A stretch of 64,000 nucleotides of DNA from an uncultured Alphaproteobacteria bacterium (GTDB lineage Bacteria > Pseudomonadota > Alphaproteobacteria > Rs-D84). The stretch spans positions 20,896-84,895 of the forward strand of contig CALXMC010000006.1 of assembly GCA_944389385.1 (NCBI GenBank), written 5' to 3'. Below are positions 50,005 to 58,145 of the stretch, in pieces; positions within the stretch are counted from its first letter, which is position 1; each line of letters begins with the position of its first letter. The position numbers and the translations under genes are program-made. Below the pieces are notes generated by a model. That model was not told where the DNA came from and did not search any database. It saw nothing but the letters and a program-made list of their open reading frames with translations.

Positions 50005-51009
50005 TTATTCCATAACAATCATAACGACGCGATGCATGGTTTTGCTGATAATTTTTTCTTCGGGTGCGGAAATCTGGCCATATACTTTACCGCGTGAATC
50101 CGCACGAATAATTGCGATTTGGGCATTAGCGACATCGTCTGGGCCCATGGTGTTGAAATCAGCGTCAATACACACCGCCAAATCACCGACGTCCGCGGGT
50201 GCATCAGCATCTGCGAACACGTACGCTTTTTCAGGTATATATCCGCCCAATCGTTTTGAATTTGGTTTTACGGCATAAATACTTTGATGGCCTTCCAACG
50301 GCATTGGCGCAACCACCATTGCCTTGTCAGATTTTTTGAACAATATGGATTTACCCGACGGCATACCGAACACAGGCACCAATTTTTTGCGTGCACTGTC
50401 GTACAATTTTGCGCCATATAAACTGCTGTGGTCGATACCTGAACGCGGGTTGTCGGGAACCAATACAGATTTTACACGTTCTGTCACTTTGCTGATTTGT
50501 TTATTTAATTCACCGGCTTTATACAAATCTGCGATTTTATCCAATAATTTTTCAGCGGTATACGCAAACGACCGCGCCAAAGGCTCGATTTCATTTTCGT
50601 AAATTTCGCGTTGACCAACCTCGATTTTATGATACACGGACAAAGTCATGCCGGCATCTGCGGCGGCCTGGGCGATGGTTTTCCCAGATTGTTGGCGAAT
50701 TTTGCGCAGACCACTGCCAAAAATTTTTAATCCGCTGTTTTCGTTATCTTTTAATCTGCGTTTAATTTCGTCTTGCCATTGGCCGGCGACATCATCAGAT
50801 TCTTTGATGAAAATATCGGACAGTTTGCAACCCAAAATATTGCATATATTCAGCAACTGTTTTTGGTTTAATCTGCGTACACCTTTTTCGATTTTTGAAA
50901 CCGCCGACAGCGACAAATTCGCCCGACGTGCCAATTCAGTCATTTTCATACCATTGGCCAAACGAATATTACGGATATTATTTGGAAAAATTATTTCTTC
51001 TTGGGCCAT
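50005..51009 (-). CDS. Tandem-XRE regulator with LexA/S24-like C-terminal domain
   Basis: A 334-residue regulator. Two helix-turn-helix domains: residues ~10-70 (NIRNIRLANGMKMTELARRANLSLSAVSKIEKGV) and ~95-160 (GSGLRKIRQQSGKTIAQAAADAGMTLSVYHKIEVGQ). The C-terminal ~115 residues (VFGMPSGKSILFKK..., then AYVFADADAPADVGDLAVC, and RVVMIVME) follow the beta-rich S24/LexA fold with a GDLAV-like start, but I do not see the usual Ser and Lys catalytic pair. It may be a non-cleavable phage-type or host repressor. AAGGAG precedes the ATG. Confidence 0.75.
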   Translation of the reverse strand: MAQEEIIFPNNIRNIRLANGMKMTELARRANLSLSAVSKIEKGVRRLNQKQLLNICNILGCKLSDIFIKESDDVAGQWQDEIKRRLKDNENSGLKIFGSGLRKIRQQSGKTIAQAAADAGMTLSVYHKIEVGQREIYENEIEPLARSFAYTAEKLLDKIADLYKAGELNKQISKVTERVKSVLVPDNPRSGIDHSSLYGAKLYDSARKKLVPVFGMPSGKSILFKKSDKAMVVAPMPLEGHQSIYAVKPNSKRLGGYIPEKAYVFADADAPADVGDLAVCIDADFNTMGPDDVANAQIAIIRADSRGKVYGQISAPEEKIISKTMHRVVMIVME

Positions 51010-51030
51010 CGCAAATCTCCTTGGGATTTC

Positions 51031-51050
51031 TTGACAAAAATTTTAGTCAA
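51031..51050. promoter_or_regulatory. TTGAC-N10-GTCAA operator before XRE gene
   Basis: TTGACAAAAATTTTAGTCAA is palindromic at 18 of 20 positions and lies 21 bases before the regulator start codon. It overlaps its probable promoter region and is a good candidate for autorepression by the tandem-XRE protein. Confidence 0.55.
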
Positions 51051-51079
51051 ATTTGATGGCTTTGGCAAGCACAAAATGT

Positions 51080-52633
51080 TTACAACGGCATATCATCTGG
51101 AATTGCATCGACATCAACGGGCGTTGGTTCTGCATCGTCTATCGGGTTATTTGTTGGCATTGGTGCATTATCAAATCCGTTTTCGCCGCGCGCATTTACT
51201 TCATCCAGATTATCGAACAAACTGTAATCGCCAAAGAATGCCAAATGCACAGTCTCGGGGCGGCCATGACGGTTTTTCCCGATAATAACATCAGCCTTGC
51301 CGCGTGCGCGTTCCAGACGCTTTTGGAAACTTTCGATAATCTTTTCGCTGGCGTTTCCAGAAATGCGTTGGGATGGATCGCGATTTTCCAGATAATATTC
51401 TTCGCGGTACGTAAACATAACGATGTCGGCGTCTTGCTCGATTGACCCAGATTCACGCAAATCGGACAATTGCGGACGTTTATCATCGCGTGATTCGACG
51501 CTGCGTGATAATTGCGACAGTGCGATGACCGGAACATCCAATTCTTTGGCCAACATTTTTAATCCGCGTGTGATTTCAGATAACTCTTGGACACGATTGT
51601 CTTTATTTTTACCACCGGGCGACGTCATCAGTTGCAAGTAATCGATTACGATTAACGCGATACCACCGCATTTGCGTGCCAAACGGCGTGCGCGTGTACG
51701 CAACATGGGAACAGACATCCCCGGTGTATCATCTATGAACAAAGGCACTTTGCTGATTGCATCGGCATACTGTGACATTTTCAAAAAATCTTCGTCGGTC
51801 AGCGAACCTTCGCGCATGGCGGACGCAGGTATTTTTGATTGTGATGACAACACACGTGCAGCCAGTTGAGATTTAGACATTTCCAAACTGAAAAACACCA
51901 CTGCGCCATGATACCGTTCGTTTGCGCGCCCGTATAAAATGGCATTGGCGGCGTTAAAAGCGACATTCATTGCCAGTGTTGTTTTACCCATGGCGGGACG
52001 ACCTGCAATAATTATCAAATCAGAGTGGTGCAGTCCACTGATAGATTTATCCAATGCGTTCAATCCGGTTGTTAAACCAGATAATTTCCCGTCGGCTTTA
52101 TATGCAATCTCGGCCTCTTTCAGGGCGTCTTGTAAAGCGGTGGATATGGGGGCGACTTCGCGTTCAGATACGCCGGCCGACGCCATTTCGAATAATTTTT
52201 GTTCTGCGGTTTCGATTTGTGCGGTAACGGGATTATCCAAATCTTCGACAAATGCGGCATCTGTTATGGATTGCCCCAGGTTGATTAAATCGCGCCGCAG
52301 GGCGTTTTCGTAAACGATACGACCGTATTGTTCAACGTTAACAACGGTTGCGCCGGCTGACGCCAATTGGGTTAAATATTCAACGCCGCCAACGGATTCC
52401 AACACGCCTTGCTGGTCCAGGTAATTTTTGGCGGTAATAATATCGAACGGGATGCCTGCGGCAAATTGCCGTTCGGCCAACTTGTAAATTTCTTGGTGTG
52501 CGGGATGTGAAAAATGTTCGGGTCTTAAAAATTCAGACACACGTTCCAATGCGCGGTTATTCATCAGCACCGCGGCCAAGACAGCCTGTTCGGCTTCCAG
52601 ATTTGTTGGCAAAGTCTTTGGGGTAAAGTCCAT
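51080..52633 (-). CDS. dnaB: Replicative DNA helicase DnaB
   Basis: DnaB is the hexameric helicase at the replication fork. The start was placed at MDFTPKTLPTNLEAEQAVLAA, giving 517 residues; the longer open frame reads through terminase DNA. N-terminal domain, linker, and RecA core are complete: LIIIAGRPAMGKTTLAMNVAFN (Walker A), LIVIDYLQLM (Walker B), and ISQLSR-type ALSQLSRSVESR. The insertion after Walker A (AILYGRANERYHGA) is seen in Alphaproteobacteria. It looks like the host helicase. Its ATG overlaps the ATG of the terminase nuclease half, so no independent promoter region remains upstream. Confidence 0.93.
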   Translation of the reverse strand: MDFTPKTLPTNLEAEQAVLAAVLMNNRALERVSEFLRPEHFSHPAHQEIYKLAERQFAAGIPFDIITAKNYLDQQGVLESVGGVEYLTQLASAGATVVNVEQYGRIVYENALRRDLINLGQSITDAAFVEDLDNPVTAQIETAEQKLFEMASAGVSEREVAPISTALQDALKEAEIAYKADGKLSGLTTGLNALDKSISGLHHSDLIIIAGRPAMGKTTLAMNVAFNAANAILYGRANERYHGAVVFFSLEMSKSQLAARVLSSQSKIPASAMREGSLTDEDFLKMSQYADAISKVPLFIDDTPGMSVPMLRTRARRLARKCGGIALIVIDYLQLMTSPGGKNKDNRVQELSEITRGLKMLAKELDVPVIALSQLSRSVESRDDKRPQLSDLRESGSIEQDADIVMFTYREEYYLENRDPSQRISGNASEKIIESFQKRLERARGKADVIIGKNRHGRPETVHLAFFGDYSLFDNLDEVNARGENGFDNAPMPTNNPIDDAEPTPVDVDAIPDDMPL

Positions 52634-53480
52634 GTCAGATATGGTATATAAAAATTTTGCTTTTTCAACGCCTTTTTTGCGTGGGTATCGTGAATTAAAA
52701 ATTCCAATAATATCCGCCGATGGTACGCCCACGTGGCCGGAATTATTTCCTTTGTCACGCCTGGATGAATTGCGTGATGCGGTTGGTGCGCGATATTTTT
52801 CTGCGCAAATGATGTTGGAATACATCGCGCCCGATCGCGCGCGTCTGGATCCAGATGCGTTGCACATATACAGCGATGAATTTGATGTAACGACCGCGCG
52901 CATCGGCAACGCGCAAATAACGGGCGCAACAATTTATTGGGACCCGTCCAGTGGACACAAAAAATCAGACAGCAGCGTTTGTGTGTTACTGTACCGCGAT
53001 GATAAAACCAGGTGCGTATTCATCCACGATGTTAAATATTTAATTGTATCGGACGAAGAATTGCATCCGTTAGCGCGGCAATGCGAAATGGTAATCGAAT
53101 TTATGACGCGCGCAAGACTGCGTAGGATAAGCATTGAAACGAACGGCATCGGCAATGCGTTGCCTGAAATTATGCGCGATGTATCGTCACGACAAAACAT
53201 ATCGATTTCAATAAATCGTATTACAAATCGCATAAAAAAAGAAACCAGAATTTTGGATTCGATTGAACCGATATTAACATCTGGGCGTTTGTATGCGCAT
53301 ACACGTGTTCAATCGACGCCGTTAATATCCGAAATGTTGGGGTGGACGCCAATTGGTGGTACCACGCACGATGATGGATTGGATGCAGTTGCGGGTGCAC
53401 TGTGCGCCACGCCAACACCCATTCGCCCGTTATCGCGTGGCGTGCCAATATTTTCCGCCAACACAGAATTTGAAATATAA
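52632..53480 (+). CDS. Large terminase, C-terminal nuclease half (split gene)
   Basis: A 282-residue nuclease half. It begins in mid-domain (KNFAFSTPFLRGYRELKIPI), which normally follows the ATPase by a few residues. The RNase H-like nuclease shows YWDPSSGHKKSDSSV (first acidic residue), ISIETNGIGNALPEI (second), and THDDGLDAVAGAL (last acidic pair). ATG at 52632 is in frame and its first base overlaps dnaB. No Shine-Dalgarno is present. It precedes the portal gene by 18 bases. Confidence 0.85.
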   Translation: MSDMVYKNFAFSTPFLRGYRELKIPIISADGTPTWPELFPLSRLDELRDAVGARYFSAQMMLEYIAPDRARLDPDALHIYSDEFDVTTARIGNAQITGATIYWDPSSGHKKSDSSVCVLLYRDDKTRCVFIHDVKYLIVSDEELHPLARQCEMVIEFMTRARLRRISIETNGIGNALPEIMRDVSSRQNISISINRITNRIKKETRILDSIEPILTSGRLYAHTRVQSTPLISEMLGWTPIGGTTHDDGLDAVAGALCATPTPIRPLSRGVPIFSANTEFEI

Positions 53481-53498
53481 ACCAAGGGAGAGTTTAAC

Positions 53499-54731
53499 AT
53501 GCAAAAAAATTTACAGCAAATGTATCGCCGTGCGTTGGATATGCGTGCGCCATGGATAAATCGTTGGGATTCGGCCATGCGTTACACAATTCCAACAACG
53601 GATGACGATATGGCAACTTTGTTTGATGCGACCGCATCTGATGCAGCCGACAATTTGGCGGCGTCGATTTATTCGCTGCTTACACCGCCTGAATCGTTGT
53701 GGGTATCGTTGGTGCCCGAAGGCCCCGACTCGCCAGATGCAGTTGCTGCGACAATGGCATTACGCGCAAATTTGAATGATTCGAATTTTTATACAACAAT
53801 ACACCAATGCTATATGGATTTGATAGTTTTGGGTACGGCATGCCTGTTTATGGCTGAAAACCCGATTGGTGCCGCGTCAGCGTTTTCATTCACTGCAATT
53901 CCCATGCGCGACATCGCGATTTTGAATGGCGCAGTATTTCACACTGCAACAATGCCTGCACGTGAAGTAATGGAAAAATATCCATCTTGGACGCCGCCGG
54001 CCGATTTGCGTGACACAATAAAGCAAGACCCTGAAACGCCATTGCGATTGGTGCAAAGTTTAATCGGAACCGATTTTGTTGCATGGTTGGATGTTGGTGG
54101 CGACATTGAAAACAATATCGTTGCGACTGGGAAATTCGAAACAAATCCGTACATCATTTTTCGTTGGTCTTTGGCCAGTGGCGAACTGTACGGACGTGGG
54201 CCAGTATTGCGTGCTTTGCCAGATATAAAAACCGCGAACAAAGTTGTGGAATTGGTGTTAAAAAACGCGACTATTGCCGTATCAGGTATATGGCAGGCCG
54301 ACGATGATGGTGTGATAAATTTATCGAATATAAACCTGACGCCGGGCGCGATTATTCCAAAGGCCGTCGGTTCATCGGGATTGACGCCATTGGCATCTGG
54401 GGCTGATTTTGATGTGTCTCAAATAATATTAAAAGACCTGCGCGAACGGATACGCCACGCATTATTGGCAGACAGGTTGGGGTTGCTATCTGAAAAAGAA
54501 ATGACCGCGACCGAAATTTTGGCGCGCAACGCGGATATGGTGCGCATACTGGGCGCGACGTATGGGCGTTTGCTGCACGAATTTATCCGTCCATTGGTTG
54601 AACGCGGATTGCAAATTTTATCACGCCGCGGGGTTATCGACAAAATAAGATTGCACAGCGACGCAGAATTAAAATACATTGCACCAATTACAAAAATGGC
54701 GATTGCTGAAAATATGACGATGGGGGAATAA
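53499..54731 (+). CDS. Portal (T7-like head-tail connector) protein
   Basis: A 410-residue portal. The chain MQKNLQQMYRRALDMRAPWINRWDSAMRYTIPTT, DNLAASIYSLLTPPESLWVSLVP and LYGRGPVLRALPDIKTANKVVELVLKNATIAVSG matches T7 gp8-like connectors. It sits at the DNA entry vertex. The protein is shorter than T7 portal (536), mainly lacking part of the C-terminal crown. AAGGGAGAG precedes the ATG. Confidence 0.85.
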   Translation: MQKNLQQMYRRALDMRAPWINRWDSAMRYTIPTTDDDMATLFDATASDAADNLAASIYSLLTPPESLWVSLVPEGPDSPDAVAATMALRANLNDSNFYTTIHQCYMDLIVLGTACLFMAENPIGAASAFSFTAIPMRDIAILNGAVFHTATMPAREVMEKYPSWTPPADLRDTIKQDPETPLRLVQSLIGTDFVAWLDVGGDIENNIVATGKFETNPYIIFRWSLASGELYGRGPVLRALPDIKTANKVVELVLKNATIAVSGIWQADDDGVINLSNINLTPGAIIPKAVGSSGLTPLASGADFDVSQIILKDLRERIRHALLADRLGLLSEKEMTATEILARNADMVRILGATYGRLLHEFIRPLVERGLQILSRRGVIDKIRLHSDAELKYIAPITKMAIAENMTMGE

Positions 54732-54732
54732 A

Positions 54733-54924
54733 ATGAAAGAATTGGAACAAAACTTTGCCCGCGCGTTTTCAACAACTGCGGGCGCGATGGTATTAAAACA
54801 TTTGCGAAAAATCACAATAGAACGAGTACTGGGGCCGAACGCCACCGATGCAGAATTAAGGGGGCTAGAGGCGCAACGTGCGCTGGTACATCAAATTGAA
54901 AATATGATTCAGCGGGGGAAATGA
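54733..54924 (+). CDS. Small phage protein, Bbp19-like
   Basis: A 63-residue protein starting 2 bases after the portal stop. The pattern FARAFSTTAGAMVLKHLRKIT...LRGLEAQRALVHQIENMI fits small Bbp19-type phage proteins that occur next to portal or terminase genes. It overlaps the next gene by four bases (ATGA). No function known. Confidence 0.6.
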   Translation: MKELEQNFARAFSTTAGAMVLKHLRKITIERVLGPNATDAELRGLEAQRALVHQIENMIQRGK

Positions 54925-55184
54925 TGAAAAACGAACCACGCAGCGCGATGGGATTTTTGGAATTTTTGCGTAACAGTTGGTTTTTAATCGCGTTTATCGC
55001 GGGCGTGATATATTGGGCTGCACGCCAAGATACGTCGTTGGATGAATTGCATCGTACCGACACCAGATTAACAGCATTGGAAAATCGCACAACGATACTG
55101 GAAACGGGGCTTGGGCAATTACAGATAAAAATCGACACAATTCGTGAAGATGTTGCACTGATAAAAACCGCAGTAATTCAGTAA
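54921..55184 (+). CDS. Membrane-anchored coiled-coil phage protein
   Basis: An 87-residue protein with one N-terminal membrane segment (SWFLIAFIAGVIYWAA) and a C-terminal coiled coil (LTALENRTTILETGLGQLQIKIDTI). Topology is like i-spanins (Rz-type) or tape-like anchors. It is the last phage gene before a terminator and ends the module. A spanin role is inferred from topology and position. Confidence 0.55.
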   Translation: MMKNEPRSAMGFLEFLRNSWFLIAFIAGVIYWAARQDTSLDELHRTDTRLTALENRTTILETGLGQLQIKIDTIREDVALIKTAVIQ

Positions 55185-55188
55185 AAAA

Positions 55189-55206
55189 ACGGGGCGCATG
55201 CCCCGT
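55189..55206 (+). terminator. Terminator at the right end of the phage module
   Basis: ACGGGGC-GCAT-GCCCCGT stem with seven A before and TTTT after, so usable on both strands. Confidence 0.75.
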
Positions 55207-55212
55207 TTTGGC

Positions 55213-55359
55213 TTAACAACCTGTTGCTGCGCCAATCCATTTGGAAATGGAAATATCTTTGTGCAGCAAGAAATCATATTCGCAATTGCCTTGTTTATAA
55301 TGCCCCATACAGGCAGACAATGTCAAAACAGCAAACAAAGCCAACATTACTTTTTTCAT
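55213..55359 (-). CDS. Small lipoprotein, 48 aa
   Basis: A 48-residue lipoprotein: MKKVMLALFAVLTLSACMGHYKQG..., ending GAATGC. Start chosen at 55359, with AAAGGAG before it. Length and N-terminus resemble the VirB7-like lipoprotein at 57935-58081. It is the last gene of the long minus-strand cluster, after yraN. A role in the envelope is all that can be said. Confidence 0.6.
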   Translation of the reverse strand: MKKVMLALFAVLTLSACMGHYKQGNCEYDFLLHKDISISKWIGAATGC

Positions 55360-55427
55360 CGCGTTCTCCTTTTTACGTAAAAAGCGTACATTTATTATAA
55401 CGGACAAACATGCGTTTTGCAAGGAAA

Positions 55428-55769
55428 CTATATTCCTGCGCGAATCCATTTGATATTATGTGGTGTCACGACAATTATATCAAACCTGGCATCACCGGTC
55501 CAACCGCTGCACGCAATAAAAGTTTCCGCCGCGCGCCGCAACCGTCCAGACTGTCGGTATGTGATCGCGTCCAATCCGGTTGGAATATCACAACGTTTTT
55601 TAACTTCTACAAAAATCATTAAATTACCGCGTCGTGCGATAATGTCTATTTCTGCGCGCCCAGTATTACGTCCGGTTGTATAACGTCGACGCACAATACG
55701 AAACCCATGCAATCGCAAATACATTCGCGCCACAAATTCTGCAAATAATCCAGTCTGATACGTTGTCAT
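55428..55769 (-). CDS. YraN/UPF0102 family protein
   Basis: A 113-residue protein of the UPF0102 family, with an endonuclease-like fold (GLFAEFVARMYLRLHGFRIVRRRY, RAEIDIIARRGNLMIFVEVKKR). The D...E-V-K motif resembles PD-(D/E)XK nucleases, and family members are linked to DNA processing. The gene lies four bases after an exported-protein gene. Length is typical. Confidence 0.85.
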   Translation of the reverse strand: MTTYQTGLFAEFVARMYLRLHGFRIVRRRYTTGRNTGRAEIDIIARRGNLMIFVEVKKRCDIPTGLDAITYRQSGRLRRAAETFIACSGWTGDARFDIIVVTPHNIKWIRAGI

Positions 55770-55773
55770 ATTA

Positions 55774-56562
55774 TTAAAATGCGTATGGCTTTGCGCGGAA
55801 ATTTTCGCGTGCGGCCTGGATATTTTCGGCTATATCAGATGTATATCGCCCCATATCGACCAAATCCAACGCACCGTAATAAGCGGTCATCATTGGGTCG
55901 TATGAATTATTCGTCGAAATCCATTTATCCGTTCCAGAATTCGGCGCGCCATATTTATCCAAAACGCCTTGCCAGAATGCCAGAATTTTCTTCTCGCGCT
56001 GGTCGGCGAATTTTTCGTGTGCGCCTTCGATTTCATTAACGTCATTATTATACAGCACGCGCCACACCACGTTATCATCGGCATTACTTGTAAAAAACAC
56101 ATCGATTGTTTCGCCGGTATTTTCACGAACCAAATGTAATTCGGCCGCGTACAGCAACCCGCGATCCCGCGCCAACGTATACACGCATTGTTTCAGTTCT
56201 GCGGGGATAACGATGCCTTGTTGTCTGCATTCATAATCCAGGTTATATTTCCATTCTTTTTGAATCGAATACACCACAGCATCTTTTTCGCGCAAAGAAT
56301 ACAGGCCACTTTTTGTTTTGAAAAACAGATTTTCCACATCTTCAAACGACATCCCCAACATAATTCCGGCGATATCAAAATTATTGACGGTTATCGGTTT
56401 CGCGCCCGCATTTATCGAGACCCCCGACATAGTCAAATCTGCATCACCACTGTCAACAATTGCGAAATTGTTAAAATCAAAATCATCAGTTGCCGCAAAA
56501 GCCACGGGCGCAGCCAACGAAAAAATCATCGACAAAACAAAACACATTAAACGCATCGACAT
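55774..56562 (-). CDS. Exported hypothetical protein
   Basis: A 262-residue protein with a signal peptide (LMCFVLSMIFSLAAPVAFAA) and a periplasmic remainder with two cysteines near residues 110-125 (YECRQQG, LKQCVYTLARDRG), and DKYGAPNSGTDKWIS. It starts within one base of the preceding VirB8-like gene's stop, so it is co-translated. No family recognised. Its place in the T4SS-like run suggests a secretion-related periplasmic role. Confidence 0.65.
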   Translation of the reverse strand: MSMRLMCFVLSMIFSLAAPVAFAATDDFDFNNFAIVDSGDADLTMSGVSINAGAKPITVNNFDIAGIMLGMSFEDVENLFFKTKSGLYSLREKDAVVYSIQKEWKYNLDYECRQQGIVIPAELKQCVYTLARDRGLLYAAELHLVRENTGETIDVFFTSNADDNVVWRVLYNNDVNEIEGAHEKFADQREKKILAFWQGVLDKYGAPNSGTDKWISTNNSYDPMMTAYYGALDLVDMGRYTSDIAENIQAARENFRAKPYAF

Positions 56563-57203
56563 TACCCTTGGATAATTCGGTTTACCTTGAACTGGAACAC
56601 TGCGGCAAGTTCGCCCCCACTTTCCAGATGATTGTGTATTGTATCAAGTGGATAATCTGTGCGCATTCCCATTTTATATTCTATATCCATATACATTGTT
56701 CCCCTTGTTACAACGGGCGCCACACTGAAATCATTTGGCTTTTCCCACGTTTTTAATTCATAATTTACGACCCAGTATTGTCCGCCATTTGGTTGATATA
56801 TCTTGTCAATTATACGAACGGTTCGCAACGATTTTTTTGCCGCCAAATTTTGTATTACCACCCCCTGATTGGCTTTCCATTCATCAAATACAGATGTTGC
56901 CGACATACGCGCCAACGCCCCCCGGGGACTCATTCTGCGGGCGATGTTTTCCGGGTCTGGTGCGGCATAAAAGTATTCTGTAACATATTTTCGCACCAAT
57001 AAATCAAAGAATTGTGCATCGCCCATATACTCGGCGGTTTGGGGCACGCCCGGCCGGCGTTCAGATAAATTATCGGGTTGGAAAAAATAAGGATACACGC
57101 GTTGGTTTGTACCTGCGTCAAAAATACCGCCGGCGAAATAAATACACACACCGGTCAGCACCAGTAACAACAATCCCAACAAAAACATAACAACTTTTTT
57201 CAT
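56562..57203 (-). CDS. VirB8-like inner-membrane protein A
   Basis: A 213-residue protein with one N-terminal membrane anchor (VMFLLGLLLLVLTGVCIYFA) and an NTF2-like periplasmic part: LLVRKYVTEYFYAAPDPENIARRMSPRGALARMSATSVFDEWKANQ, then VRIIDKIYQPNGGQYWVVNYELKTW. Layout matches VirB8, an inner-membrane assembly factor of T4SS. It overlaps the upstream gene by one base. Sequence conservation to known VirB8 is low, so this is a fold-level call. Confidence 0.65.
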   Translation of the reverse strand: MKKVVMFLLGLLLLVLTGVCIYFAGGIFDAGTNQRVYPYFFQPDNLSERRPGVPQTAEYMGDAQFFDLLVRKYVTEYFYAAPDPENIARRMSPRGALARMSATSVFDEWKANQGVVIQNLAAKKSLRTVRIIDKIYQPNGGQYWVVNYELKTWEKPNDFSVAPVVTRGTMYMDIEYKMGMRTDYPLDTIHNHLESGGELAAVFQFKVNRIIQG

Positions 57204-57910
57204 CAGTTTATCTTGTACGCGTTAAAATCCGCCACATAAAAACCCAATGTTTGCGGATATTTTTGTGTGTTGACTGCGACCTTGGCAAATGCAACGATTT
57301 GAATCCGCCCCGACAGATTTGACAAGACATCCGCCGAAATTCGCCATGTTCCACCCGAATCAGTAATCGTGCCGGCAGGTTCTATTTTTATTGCGGTTTT
57401 ATCTATGAACCATGTTTCGCCTGCATTGAATCTGATTTGATATTTTGGCACGACGTTATACAAAAAGTCTATAAACATATCGTCGCCAGATATACAATAC
57501 ATGGCACATGCTTCATCGCCGTATTTCAAACCACTTTCGATGCCGCAATCCTTTGTTCGGTCGCAAATTTTCCATATTGTGTCATTTTCTGTGGCATCAT
57601 CGGAAATTGTAAACCAATGCGCAGCAAATTTTACAACGACCGATTGCTGCATCAAATTTGCGGCAGAATACTGTCGCGGCGCATTTCCATGCGTATGCCC
57701 AACAACAGACCAACTTCCGGTTAATTCATCGATTGTCACGATAAACGGGTCAATACGTTGGGAACGTACCCCCCACAACAATAAAACACAAACGAAAATA
57801 ATTACCACAAACAACACACACGACACAATCCCCATGAATCGGGACACCGCAATGCGTGAACCGGCTGGGAACGCAGGCACGTTAAAATCGCTTGGATAAT
57901 CCAATTGCAT
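57203..57910 (-). CDS. VirB8-like inner-membrane protein B
   Basis: A 235-residue protein with an N-terminal cytoplasmic tail, a membrane segment (GIVSCVLFVVIIFVCVLLLWGV), and a periplasmic domain. RSQRIDPFIVTIDELTGS is the usual first part of VirB8 after the anchor. The middle carries five cysteines in CDRTKDCGIESG... and the C-terminus ends in a strand (AVNTQKYPQTLGFYVADFNAYKI). AGGGGGGATT precedes the ATG. Two VirB8-like proteins side by side suggest that they form a hetero-complex. Confidence 0.7.
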   Translation of the reverse strand: MQLDYPSDFNVPAFPAGSRIAVSRFMGIVSCVLFVVIIFVCVLLLWGVRSQRIDPFIVTIDELTGSWSVVGHTHGNAPRQYSAANLMQQSVVVKFAAHWFTISDDATENDTIWKICDRTKDCGIESGLKYGDEACAMYCISGDDMFIDFLYNVVPKYQIRFNAGETWFIDKTAIKIEPAGTITDSGGTWRISADVLSNLSGRIQIVAFAKVAVNTQKYPQTLGFYVADFNAYKIN

Positions 57911-57934
57911 AATCCCCCCTGAAATTTTGGGCGA

Positions 57935-58081
57935 TTAAGCCTGATATACCATGATGCACGCGCATGGGCTTAATTTCAATTCGTTGTTGTCGTAACCGAC
58001 GCCCACGGGTTCGCGGTCATAAATCTGGCCACATCCAGCCAATGCCAAAACAACAAAAAATCCCAATAAAACTTTCTTCAT
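57935..58081 (-). CDS. VirB7-like small lipoprotein
   Basis: A 48-residue lipoprotein with a lipobox (ALAGCGQI) and a short mature chain with a CAC motif near the end. In T4SS operons a small lipoprotein, VirB7, precedes VirB8 and supports the outer-membrane core. Position and size fit, but there is no sequence motif specific to VirB7. AAGGGGGAAAG precedes the ATG. Confidence 0.6.
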   Translation of the reverse strand: MKKVLLGFFVVLALAGCGQIYDREPVGVGYDNNELKLSPCACIMVYQA

Positions 58082-58103
58082 TACTTTCCCCCTTGGTAAG
58101 CAA

Positions 58104-58133
58104 ATTATAAGAAAATTCTGTCCCCCCGGTCAA
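58104..58133 (-). promoter_or_regulatory. Promoter of the T4SS-like gene run
   Basis: Minus strand: TTGACC (58128-58133), 18 bases, TATAAT (58104-58109), directly after bamA. The T4SS-like genes thus have their own promoter in addition to any readthrough. Confidence 0.65.
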
Positions 58134-58145
58134 GATATAAAAATA

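Larger units (their letters stand above)
42790..55206. mobile_element. Phage structural module, prophage remnant or domesticated particle cluster
   Basis: A 12.4-kb stretch with 13 plus-strand phage genes plus a 3.3-kb minus-strand insert (49291-52633). The module holds cell-wall hydrolase, small holin-like protein, scaffold, histone-like protein, major coat, small virion proteins, tail tubes, terminase, portal and two small end genes. There is no integrase, replication or early-lysogeny gene and no clear attachment repeat. All phage frames except the split terminase look intact. It may be a degraded podovirus-like prophage or a GTA-like particle cluster. The ends near 42790 and 55206 are set by the first promoter and last terminator. 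Confidence 0.8.

Noticed and set aside
52634..52909. Extended N-terminus of DnaB (92 extra residues)
   Set aside because: This part is the antisense of terminase nuclease coding sequence and not similar to DnaB starts.
48695..53480. Intein or group I/II intron in terminase
   Set aside because: The intervening block carries three ordinary minus-strand genes with their own starts and no splicing motifs or maturase.
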